A DNA stretch of 64,000 nt. It comes from Hydractinia symbiolongicarpus (lineage: Eukaryota; Cnidaria; Hydrozoa; Anthoathecata; Hydractiniidae). The translations under genes were made by a program, and so were the position numbers. Within the stretch, counting starts at the first letter, position 1; every line of letters starts with the position of its first letter. Location: the NCBI RefSeq assembly GCF_029227915.1, contig NC_079878.1:29787501-29851500 (forward strand). Direction: 5' to 3'. Shown here piece by piece: positions 10,037 to 21,600 of the stretch. The notes under the pieces are model-generated. The model was given only the letters and a program-made list of their open reading frames with translations, ran no database searches and was not told the DNA's origin.

Positions 10037-13000
10037 GACGCGAAATAAAAGAAGTTTAATCGCCGGCAAACGAAAACCCGCGATTTCCCGTAAATCCCGG
10101 ACTCGGCCCGTATAGTCAAAAGTATACAAAGAAAATACCCAGGGAGTAAACTCATTTCCCGAACGATTTTTTAAATTATTTTTTCACCACTAAAACGCAT
10201 GAGACTTGTAGTTTTCAAAAATGTTTTCATTTTTGATGAGACGCTGAATAAAAGAAGTTTAATCGCCGGCAAACGAAAAGCCGCGATTTCCCGTAAATCT
10301 CGTGCTTGGCCCGTATAGTCGAGTATATACAAAGAAAGTATCCTGTGAGTAAACTCATTTCCAGAACGATTTTTTAAATTATCTTTTCACCACTAAAACG
10401 CATGGGACTTGTAGTTTTCAAAAATGTTTTCATTTTTAATGAGACGCGAAATAAAAGAAGTTTAATCGCCGGCAAACGAAAACCCGCGATTTCCCGTAAA
10501 TCCCGGACTCGGCCCGTATAGTCAAAAGTATACAAAGAAAATACCCAGGGAGTAAACTCATTTCCCGAACGATTTTTTAAATTATTTTTTCACCACTAAA
10601 ACGCATGAGACTTGTAGTTTTCAAAAATGTTTTCATTTTTGATGAGACGCTGAATAAAAGAAGTTTAATCGCCGGCAAACGAAAACCCGCGATTTTCCGT
10701 AAATCTCGTGCTTGGCCCGTATAGTTGAGTATATACAAAGAAAGTATCCTGTGAGTAAACTCATTTCCAGAACGATTTTTTAAATTATCTTTTCACCACT
10801 AAAACGCATGGGACTTGTAGTTTTCAAAAATGTTTTCATTTTTAATGAGACGGTGAATGAAAGAAGTTTAATCGCCGGAAAACGAAAACCCGCGATTTCC
10901 CGTAAATCCCGAGCTTGGCCGTATAGTCGAATGTATACAAAGAAAGTACCCTGGGAGTAAACCCATTTCCAGAACGATTTTTTAAAATATCTTTTCACCA
11001 CTAAAACGCATGAGACTTACAGTTTTCAAAAATGTATTCATTTTTGATGAGACGCTGAGTAAAAGAAGTTTAATCGCCGGCAAACGAAAACCCGATATTT
11101 CCCGTAAATCCCGTGCTTGGCCCGTATAGTCGAGTATATACAAAGAAAGTACCCTGTCAGTAAACTCATTTACAGAACGATTTTTTAAATTATCTTTTCA
11201 CCACTAAAACGCACGAGACTTGCAGTTTTCAAAAATGTATTCATTTTTGATGAGACGCTGAGTAAAAGAAGTTTAATCGCCGGCAAACGAAAACCAGCGA
11301 TTTCCCGTAAATCCCGGGCTTGGCCTGTATAGTCGAATGTATACAAAGAAAGTACCCAGGGAGTAAACTCATTTCCCGAACGATTTTTTAAATTATTTTT
11401 TCACCACTAAAACGCATAAGACTTGTAAATTTCAAAAATGTTTTAATTTTTGATGAGACGCGGAATAAAAGAAGTTTAATCGCCGGCAAACAAAAACCCG
11501 CGATTTCCCGTAAATCCCGTGCTTGGCCCGTATAGTCGAGTATATACAAAGAAAATACCCAGGGAGTAAACTCATTTCCCGAACGATATCTTAAATTATT
11601 TTTTCACCACTAAAACGCATGAGACTTGTAGTTTTCAAAAATGTTTTCATTTTTGATGAGACGCGGAATAAAAGAAGTTTAATCGGCGGCAAACGAAAAG
11701 CCGCGATTTCCCGTAAATCCCGTGCTTGGCCCGTATAGTCGAGTATATACAAAGAAAGTACCCTGTAAGTAAACTCATTTCCAGAACGATTTTTTAAATT
11801 ATCTTTTCACCACTAAAACGCATGAGACTTGTAGTTTTCAGAAATGTTTTCATTTTTGATGAGACGCGAAATAAAAGAAGTTTAATCGCCGGCAAACGAA
11901 AACCCGCAATTTCCCGTAAATCCCGGACTCGGCCCGTATAGTCAAAAGTATACAAAGAAAATACCCAGGGAGTAAACTCATTTCCCGAACGATTTTTTAA
12001 ATTATTTTTTCACCACTAAAACGCATGAGACTTGTAGTTTTCAAAAATGTTTTCATTTTTGATGAGACGCTGAATAAAAGAAGTTTAATCGCCGGCAAAC
12101 GAAAACCCGCGATTTCCCGTAAATCTCGTGCTTGGCCCGTATAGTCGAGTATATACAAAGAAAGTATCCTGTGAGTAAACTCATTTCCAGAACGATTTTT
12201 TAAATTATCTTTTCACCACTAAAACGCATGGGACTTGTAGTTTTCAAAAATGTTTTCATTTTTGATGAGACGCTGAATAAAAGATGTTTAATCGCCGGCA
12301 AACGAAAACCCGCGATTTCCCGTAAATCCCGGACTCGGCCCGTATAGTCAAAAGTATACAAAGAAAATACCCACGGAGTAAACTCATTTCCCGAACGATT
12401 TTTTAAATTATTTTTTCACCACTAAAACGCATGAGACTTGTAGTTTTCAAAAATGTTTTCATTTTTGATGAGACGCTGAATAAAAGAAGTTTAATCGCCG
12501 GCAAACGAAAACCCGCGATTTTCCGTAAATCTCGTGCTTGGCCCGTATAGTTGAGTATATACAAAGAAAGTATCCTGTGAGTAAACTCATTTCCAGAACG
12601 ATTTTTTAAATTATCTTTTCACCACTAAAACGCATGGGACTTGTAGTTTTCAAAAATGTTTTCATTTTTAATGAGACGGTGAATGAAAGAAGTTTAATCG
12701 CCGGAAAACGAAAACCCGCGATTTCCCGTAAATCCCGAGCTTGGCCGTATAGTCGAATGTATACAAAGAAAGTACCCTGGGAGTAAACCCATTTCCAGAA
12801 CGATTTTTTAAAATATCCTTTCACCACTAAAACGCATGAGACTTACAGTTTTCAAAAATGTATTCATTTTTGATGAGACGCTGAGTAAAAGAAGTTTAAT
12901 CGCCGGCAAACGAAAACCCGAGATTTCCCGTAAATCCCGTGCTTGGCCCGTATAGTCGAGTATATACAAAGAAAGTACCCTGTCAGTAAACTCATTTACA

Positions 13001-13140
13001 GAACGATTTTTTAAATTATCTTTTCACCACTAAAACGCACGAGACTTGCAGTTTTCAAAAATGTATTCATTTTTGATGAGACGCTGAGTAAAAGAAGTTT
13101 AATCGCCGGCAAACGAAAACCAGCGATTTCCCGTAAATCC
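9475..13140 (+). repeat. Tandem 9-mer, 1,826 bp, two copies
   Basis: GATATC at 9759 and 11585 and the GACGGTGAATGAAAG monomer near 10,850 and 12,676 are 1,826 bp apart. The copies share GGCGGC D2 arms, TATAGTTGAGTATAT, AAACCCATTTCC and CTTACAGTTTTC. Within the first copy a 2-mer (406 bp) also repeats: CGAAATAAAA at 10041 and 10447. The second copy has lost that mark and reads GCTGAATAAAAGATG at about 12,270. It leaves the pattern at about 13,140, where GGGCTTGG becomes GGACTCGG. Confidence 0.8.
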
Positions 13141-13570
13141 CGGACTCGGCCCGTATAGTCAAAAGTATACAAAGAAAGTACCCTGCGAGTAAACTCATTT
13201 CCAGAACGATTTTTTAAATTATCTTTTCACCAGTGAAACGCACGAGACTTGTAGTTTTCAAAAATGTTTTCATTTTTGATGAGACGCTGAAAAAAAGAAG
13301 TTTAATTGCCGGCAAACTAAAACCCGCGATTTCCCGTAAATCCCGTGCTTGGCCCGTATAGTCGAGTATATACAAAGAAAGTACCCTGTGAGTAAACTCA
13401 TTTCCAGAACCATTTTTTAAGTTATCTTTTCACCACTAAAACGCATGAGACTTGTAGTTTTCAGAAATGTTTTCATTTAAGATGAGACGCGAAATAAAAG
13501 AAGTTTAATCGCCGGCAAACGAAAACCCGCGATTTCCCGTAAATCCCGTGCTTGGCCCGTATAGTCAAAA
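12150..13570 (+). repeat. Block paralogous to 16,205-17,625 (offset 4,055 bp)
   Basis: The GACGGTGAATG monomer (12606-12827 and 16661-16882) and the CCAGAACCATTTTTTAAG variant (13404 and 17459) lie at the same 4,055 bp offset, 20 monomers less 5 bp. TTTTCACCAGT with GCACGAG is also shared (about 13,227 and 17,282). The blocks flank the 6-mer expansion, which probably grew between them. A third CCAGAACC copy at 18068 is 609 bp (3 monomers) after the second. Confidence 0.7.
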
Positions 13571-13849
13571 GTATACAAAGAAAATACCCAGGGAGTAAAC
13601 TCATTTCCCGAACGATATCTTAAATTATTTTTTCACCACTAAAACGCATGAGACTTGTAGTTTTCAAAAATGTTTTCATTTTTGATGAGACGCGGAATAA
13701 AAGAAGTTTAATCGCCGGCAAACGAAAAGCCGCGATTTCCCGTAAATGCCGTGCTTGGCCCGTATAGTCGAGTATATACAAAGAAAGTACCCTGTGAGTA
13801 AACTCATTTCCACAACGATTTTTTAAATTATCTTTTCACCACTAAAACG

Positions 13850-16124
13850 CATGAGACTTGTAGTTTTCAGAAATGTTTTCATTTTTGATGAGACGCTGAA
13901 TGAAAGAAGTTTAATCACCGGAAAACGAAAACCCGCGATTTCCCGTAAATCCCGGGCTTGGCCGTATAGTCGAATGTATACAAAGAAAGTACCCAGGGAG
14001 TAAACTCATTTCCCGAACGATTTTTTAAAATATCTTTTCTCCACTAAAACGCATGGGACTTGTAGTTTTCAAAAATGTTTTCATTTTTGATGAGACGCTG
14101 AATGAAAGAAGTTTAATCGCCGGAAAACGATAACCCGCGATTTCCCGTAAATCCCGGGCTTGGCCTGTATAGTCGAATGTATACAAAGAAAGTACCCAGG
14201 GAGTAAACTCATTTCCCGAACGATTTTTTAAATTATTTTTTCACCACTAAAACGCATAAGACTTGTAAATTTCAAAAATGTTTTCATTTTTGATGAGACG
14301 CGGAATAAAAGAAGTTTAATCGCCGGCAAACGAAAACCCGCGATTTCCCGTAAATCCCGTGCTTGGCCCGTATAGTCGAGTATATACAAAGAAAGTACCC
14401 TGTGAGTAAACTCATTTCCAGAACGAATTTTTAAATTATCTTTTCACCACTAAAACGCATGAGACTTGCAGTTTTCAAAAATGTTTTCATTTTTGATGAG
14501 ACGTTGAATAAAAGAAGTTTAATCGCCGGCAAACAAAAACCCGCGATTTCCCGTAAATCCCGTGCTTGGCCCGTATAGTCGAGTATATACAAAGAAAGTA
14601 CCCTGTCAGTAAACTCATTTACAGAACGATTTTTTAAATTATCTTTTCACCACTAAAACGCATGAGACTTGCAGTTTTCAAAAATGTATTCATTTTTGAT
14701 GCGACGCTGAATAAAAGAAGTTTAATCGCCGGCAAACGAAAACCCGCGATTTCCCGTAAATCCCGGGCTTAGCCGTATAGTCAAAAGTATACAAAGAAAA
14801 TACCCAGGGAGTAAACTCATTTCCCGAACGATATCTTAAATTATTTTTTCACCACTAAAACGCATGAGACTTGTAGTTTTCAAAAATGTTTTCATTTTTG
14901 ATGAGACGCGGAATAAAAGAAGTTTAATCGGCGGCAAACGAAAAGCCGCGATTTCCCGTAAATCCCGTGCTTGGCCCGTATAGTCGAGTATATACAAAGA
15001 AAGTACCCTGTGAGTAAACTCATTTCCAGAACGATTTTTTAAATTATCTTTTCACCACTAAAACGCATGGGACTTGTAGTTTTCAGAAATGTTTTCATTT
15101 TTGATGAGACGCTGAATGAAAGAAGTTTAATCACCGGAAAACGAAAACCCGCGATTTCCCGTAAATCCCGGGCTTGGCCGTATAGTCGAATGTATACAAA
15201 GAAAGTACCCAGGGAGTAAACTCATTTCCCGAACGATTTTTTAAAATATCTTTTCTCCACTAAAACGCATGGGACTTGTAGTTTTCAAAAATGTTTTCAT
15301 TTTTGATGAGACGCTGAATGAAAGAAGTTTAATCGCCGGAAAACGATAACCCGCGATTTCCCGTAAATCCCGGGCTTGGCCTGTATAGTCGAATGTATAC
15401 AAAGAAAGTACCCAGGGAGTAAACTCATTTCCCGAACGATTTTTTAAATTATTTTTTCACCACTAAAACGCATAAGACTTGTAAATTTCAAAAATGTTTT
15501 CATTTTTGATGAGACGCGGAATAAAAGAAGTTTAATCGCCGGCAAACGAAAACCCGCGATTTCCCGTAAATCCCGTGCTTGGCCCGTATAGTCGAGTATA
15601 TACAAAGAAAGTACCCTGTGAGTAAACTCATTTCCAGAACGAATTTTTAAATTATCTTTTCACCACTAAAACGCATGAGACTTGCAGTTTTCAAAAATGT
15701 TTTCATTTTTGATGAGACGTTGAATAAAAGAAGTTTAATCGCCGGCAAACAAAAACCCGCGATTTCCCGTAAATCCCGTGCTTGGCCCGTATAGTCGAGT
15801 ATATACAAAGAAAGTACCCTGTCAGTAAACTCATTTACAGAACGATTTTTTAAATTATCTTTTCACCACTAAAACGCATGAGACTTGCAGTTTTCAAAAA
15901 TGTATTCATTTTTGATGCGACGCTGAATAAAAGAAGTTTAATCGCCGGCAAACGAAAACCCGCGATTTCCCGTAAATCCCGGGCTTAGCCGTATAGTCAA
16001 AAGTATACAAAGAAAATACCCAGGGAGTAAACTCATTTCCCGAACGATATCTTAAATTATTTTTTCACCACTAAAACGCATGAGACTTGTAGTTTTCAAA
16101 AATGTTTTCATTTTTGATGAGACG
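13850..16124 (+). repeat. Tandem 6-mer, 1,216 bp, about 1.9 copies
   Basis: CAGAAATG at 13868 and 15084, the word AGCCGTATAG at 14771 and 15987, and GATATC at 13614, 14830 and 16046 are spaced by 1,216 bp (6 x 203 less 2). Shared private marks are AATCACCGG, GAAAACGATAACCCG and GACGTTGAATAAAAG. Copy 2 diverges after about 16,124, where GGCGGC D2 arms become GCGGGC. Confidence 0.82.
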
Positions 16125-16141
16125 CGAAATAAAAGAAGTTT

Positions 16142-16169
16142 AATCGCGGGCAAACGAAAACCCGCGATT
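16142..16169. other. Inverted repeat D2, perfect form restored on the other arm
   Basis: Here the right arm is the common CCCGCGATT (16161-16169), but the left arm reads AATCGCGGG (16142-16150) instead of AATCGCCGG. The 9 bp stem is again perfect, this time through a change in the opposite arm from the one used in domain 2. The loop is the usual CAAACGAAAA. A second copy lies at 17562-17589. Confidence 0.9.
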
Positions 16170-16204
16170 TCCCGTAAATCCCGGACTCGGCCCGTATAGT
16201 CAAA

Positions 16205-17625
16205 AGTATACAAAGAAAGTATCCTGTGAGTAAACTCATTTCCAGAACGATTTTTTAAATTATCTTTTCACCACTAAAACGCATGGGACTTGTAGTTTTC
16301 AAAAATGTTTTCATTTTTAATGAGACGCGAAATAAAAGAAGTTTAATCGCCGGCAAACGAAAACCCGCGATTTCCCGTAAATCCCGGACTCGGCCCGTAT
16401 AGTCAAAAGTATACAAAGAAAATACCCAGGGAGTAAACTCATTTCCCGAAGGATTTTTTAAATTATTTTTTCACCACTAAAACGCATGAGACTTGTAGTT
16501 TTCAAAAATGTTTTCATTTTTGATGAGACGCTGAATAAAAGAAGTTTAATCGCCGGCAAACGAAAACCCGCGATTTTCCGTAAATCTCGTGCTTGGCCCG
16601 TATAGTTGAGTATATACAAAGAAAGTATCCTGTGAGTAAACTCATTTCCAGAACGATTTTTTAAATTATCTTTTCACCACTAAAACGCATGGGACTTGTA
16701 GTTTTCAAAAATGTTTTCATTTTTAATGAGACGGTGAATGAAAGAAGTTTAATCGCCGGAAAACGAAAACCCGCGATTTCCCGTAAATCCCAAGCTTGGC
16801 TGTATAGTCGAATGTATACAAAGAAAGTACCCTGGGAGTAAACCCATTTCCAGAACGATTTTTTAAAATATCTTTTCACCACTAAAACGCATGAGACTTA
16901 CAGTTTTTAAAAATGTATTCATTTTTGATGAGACGCTGAGTAAAAGAAGTTTAATCGCCGGCAAACGAAAACCCGAGATTTCCCATAAATCCCGTGCTTG
17001 GCTCGTATAGTCGAGTATATACAAAGAAAGTATCCTGTGAGTAAACTCATTTCCAGAACGATTTTTTAAATTATCTTTTCACCACTAAAACGCATGAGAC
17101 TTGCAGTTTTCAAAAATGTTTTCATTTTTGATGAGACGCTGAATAAAAGAAGTTTAATCGCCGGCAAACGAAAACCCGCGATTTCCCGTAAATCCCGGAC
17201 TCAGCCCGTATAGTCAAAAGTATACAAAGAAAGTACCCTGCGAGTAAACTCATTTCCAGAACGATTTTTTAAATTATCTTTTCACCAGTAAAACGCACGA
17301 GACTTGTAGTTTTCAAAAATGTTTTCATTTTTGATGAGACGCTGAATAAAAGAAGTTTAATCGCCGGCAAACGAAAACCCGCGATTTCCCGTAAATCCCG
17401 TGCTTGGCCCGTATAGTCGAGTATATACAAAGAAAGTACCCTGTGAGTAAACTCATTTCCAGAACCATTTTTTAAGTTATCTTTTCACCACTAAAACGCA
17501 TGAGACTTGTAGTTTTCAGAAATGTTTTCATTTGTGATGAGACGCGAAATAAAAAAAGTTTAATCGCGGGCACACGAAAACCCGCGATTTCCCGTAAATC
17601 CCAGACACGGCCCGTATAGTCAAAA
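16205..17625 (+). repeat. Second copy of the 12.15-13.57 kb block
   Basis: This follows the block at 12,150 at offset 4,055 and also matches 10,330-11,100 at offset 5,881 through the GACGGTGAATG monomer. It holds the two left-arm-restored D2 repeats (16142 lies just before it, 17562 inside). Small private changes (GGCTGTATAG, CCCATAAATCCC, GGCTCGTATAG) show that it has been diverging from the other copies. Confidence 0.68.
17562..17589. other. Inverted repeat D2, second left-arm-restored copy
   Basis: AATCGCGGG (17562-17570) and CCCGCGATT (17581-17589) pair perfectly around CACACGAAAA. The loop differs from the 16142 copy by one base, so the two share the arm change but have since diverged. 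The monomer also has the CGAAATAAAA variant just upstream, as does the 16142 copy. Confidence 0.88.
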
Positions 17626-18697
17626 GTATACAAAGAAAATACCCAGGGAGTAAACTTATTTCCTGAACGATTTTTTAAATTATCTTTTCACCACTAAAAC
17701 GCATGGGACTTGTAGTTTTCAAAAATGTTTTCATTTTTAATGAGACGGTGAATAGAAGAAGTTTAATCGCCGGCAAACGAAAACCCGCGATTTTTCGTAA
17801 ATCCCGGACTCGGCCCGTAAAGTCAAAAGTATACAAAGAAAGTACCCTGCGAGTAAACTCATTTCTAGAACGATTTTTTAAATTATCTTTTCACCACTAA
17901 AACGCACGAGACTTGCAGTTTTCAAAAATGTATTCATTTTTGATGAGACGCTGAGTAAAAGAAGTTTAATCGCCGGCAAACTAAAACCAGCGATTTCCCG
18001 TAAATCCCGGACTCGGCCCGTATAGTCGAGTATATACAAAGAAAGTACCCTGTGAGTAAACTCATTTCCAGAACCATTTTTTAAGTTATCTTTTCACCAC
18101 TAAAACGCATGAGACTTGTAGTTTTCAGAAATGTTTTCATTTAAGATGAGACGCGAAATAAAAGAAGTTTAATCGCCGGCAAACGAAAACCCGCGATTTC
18201 CCGTAAATCCCGGACTCGGCCCGTATAGTCAAAAGTATACAAAGAAAATACCCAGGGAGTAAACTCATTTCCCGAGCGATTTTTTAAATTGTTTTTTCAC
18301 CACTAAAACGCATGAGACTTGTAGTTTTCAAAAATGTTTTCATTTTTGATGAGACGCTGAATAAAAGAAGTTTAATCGCCGGCAAACGAAAACCCGCGAT
18401 TTCCCGTAAATCCCGTGCTTGGCCCGTATAGTCGAGTATATACAAAGAAAGTATCCTGTGAGTAAACTCATTTCCAGAACGATTTTTTAAATTATCTTTT
18501 CACCACTAAAACGCACGAGACTTGCAGTTTTCAAAAATGTATTCATTTTTGATGAGACGCTGAGTAAAAGAAGTTTAATCGCCGGCAAACGAAAACCAGC
18601 GATTTCCCGTAAATCCCGGACTCGGCCCGTATAGTCAAAAGTATACAAAGAAAGTACCCTGCGAGTAAACTCATTTCCAGAACGATTTTTTAAATTA

Positions 18698-21600
18698 TCT
18701 TTTCACCAGTAAAACGCACGAGACTTGTAGTTTTCAAAAATGTTTTCATTTTTGATGAGACGCTGAATAAAAGATGTTTAATCGCCGGCAAACGAAAACC
18801 CGCGATTTCCCGTAAATCCCGGACTCGGCCCGTATAGTCAAAAGTATACAAAGAAAGTACCCAGGGAGTAAACTCATTTCCCGAACGATTTTTTAAATTA
18901 TTTTTTCACCACTAAAACGCATGAGACTTGTAGTTTTCAAAAATGTTTTCATTTTTGATGACACGCTGAATAAAAGATGTTTAATCGCCGGCAAACGAAA
19001 ACCCGCGATTTCCCGTAAATCCCGGACTCGGCCCGTATAGTCAAAAGTATACAAAGAAAGTACCCAGGGAGTAAACTCATTTCCCGAACGATTTTTTAAA
19101 TTATTTTTTCACCACTAAAACGCATGAGACTTGTAGTTTTCAGGAATGTTTTTATTTTTGATGAGACGCTTAATGAAAGAAGTTTAATCGCCGGCAAACG
19201 AAAACCCGCGATTTCCCGTAAATCCCGGGCTTGGCCCGTATAGTCGAATGTATACAAAGAGAGGACCCTGTGAGTAAACTTATTTCTCGAACGATTTTTT
19301 AAATTATTTTTTCACCACTAAAACGCATGAGACTTGTAGTTTTCAAAAATGTTTTCATTTTTAATGAGACGCTGAATAAAAGAAGTTTAATCGCCGGCAA
19401 ACGAAAACCCGCAATTTCCCGTAAATCCCTTGCTTGCCTCGTATAGTCGAGTATATACAAAGAAAGTACCCTGTGAGTAAACTCCTTTCCAGAACGATTT
19501 TTTATACTAACTTTTCACCACTAAAACGCATGAGACTTGTAGTTTTCAAAAATGTGTTCATTTTTGATGAGACGCGGAATAAAAGAAGTTTAATCGCCGG
19601 CAAACGAAAACCCGCGATTTCCCGTAAATCCCGGACTCGGCCCGTATAGTCAAAAGTCCACAAAGAAAATACTCAGGGAGTAAACTCATTTCCCGAACGA
19701 TTTTTTAAATTATTTTTTCACCACTAAAACGTATGAGACTTGTAGTTTTCAAAAATGTTTTCATTTTTGATGAGACGCTGAATAAAAGATGTTTAATCGC
19801 CGGCAAACGAAAATCCGCGATTTCCCGTAAATCCCGGACTCGGCCCGTATAGTCAAAAGTATACAAAGAAAGTACCCAGGGAGTAAACTCATTTCCGGAA
19901 CGATTTTTTAAATTATTTTTTCACCACTAAAACGCATGAGACTTGTAGTTTTCAAAAATGTTTTCATTTTTGATGAGACGCTGAATAAAAGATGTTTAAT
20001 CGCCGGCAAACGAAAACCCGCGATTTCCCGTGAAACCCGGACTCGGCCCGTATAGTCAAAAGTATACAAAGAAAGTACCCAGGGAGTAAACTCATTTCCC
20101 GAACGATGTTTTAAATTATTTTTTCACCACTAAAACGCATGAGACTAGTAGTTTTCAGGAATGTTTTTATTTTTGATGAGACGCTTAATGAAAGAAGTTT
20201 AATCGCCGGCAAACGAAAACCCGCGATTTCCCGTAAATCCCGGGCTTGGCCCGTATAGTCGAATGTATACAAAGAGAGGACCCTGTGAGTAAACTTCTTT
20301 CTCGAACGATTTTTTAAATTATTTTTTTCACCACTAAAACGCATGACACTTGTAGTTTTCAAAAATGTTTTCATTTTTGATGAGACGCTGAATAAAAGAA
20401 GTTTAATTGCCGGCAAACGAAAACCCGCGATTTCCCGTAAATCCCGGACTCGGCCCGTATAGTCAAAAGTATACAAAGAAAGTACGCTGCGAGTAGACTC
20501 ATTTCCAGAATTTTTTAAATTATCTTTTCACCACTAAAACGCATGAGACTTGTAGTTTTCAAAAATGTATTCATTTTTGATGAGACGCTGAATAAAAGAA
20601 GTTTAATCGCCGGCAAACGAACACCCGCGATTTCCCGTAAATCCCGGGCTTGGCCCGTATAGTCGAATGTATACAAAGAAAGTACCCAGGGAGTAAACTC
20701 ATTTCCCGAACGATTTTTTAAATTATCTTTTCTCCACTAAAACGCATGAGACTTGTAGTTTTCAAAAATGTTTCCATTTTTGATGAGACGCTGAATGAAA
20801 GAAGTTTAATCGCCGGCAAACGAAAACCCGCGATTTCCCGTAAATCCCGGACTCGGCCCGTATAGTCAAAAGTATACAAAGAAAGTACGCTGCGAGTAGA
20901 CTCATTTCCAGAACGATTTTTTAAATTATCTTTTCACCACTAAAACGCACGAGACTTGTAGTTTTTAAAAATGTTTTCATTTTTGATGAGACGCTGAATA
21001 AAAGAAGTTTAATTGCCGGCAAACGAAAACCCGCGATTTCCCGTAAATCCCAAACTCGGCCCGTATAGTCGAGTATATACAAAGAAAGTACCCTGTGAGT
21101 AAACTCATTTCCAGAACGATTTTTTAAATTATCTTTTCACCACTAAAACGCACGAGACTTGTAGTTTTTAAAAATGTTTTCATTTTTGATGAGACGCTGA
21201 ATAAAAGAAGTTTAATTGCCGGCAAACGAAAACCCGCGATTTCCCGTAAATCCCAAACTCGGCCCGTATAGTCGAGTATATACAAAGAAAGTACCCTGTG
21301 AGTAAACTCATTTCCAGAACGAATTGTTAAATTATCTTTTCTTCACTAAAACGCATGAGACTTGTAGTTTTCAAAAATGTATTCATTTTTGATGAGACGC
21401 TGAATAAAAGAAGTTTAATCGCCGGCAAACGAAGACCCGCGATTTCCCGTAAATCCCGGGCTTGGCCCGTATAGTCGAATGTATACAAAGAAAGTACCCA
21501 GGGAGTAAACTCATTTCCCGAACGATTTTTTAAATTATCTTTTCTCCACTAAAACGCATGAGACTTGTAGTTTTCAAACATGTTTTCATTTTTGATGAGA

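Noticed and set aside
15014-15216. The start of the second 6-mer copy as a further example of an exchange at unit 58-72.
   Set aside because: The monomer at 15,014 mixes features of both candidate parents (class G tail before it, but CCAGAACG and CATGGG inside), and the end of copy 2 diverges early, so the exchange point cannot be fixed.
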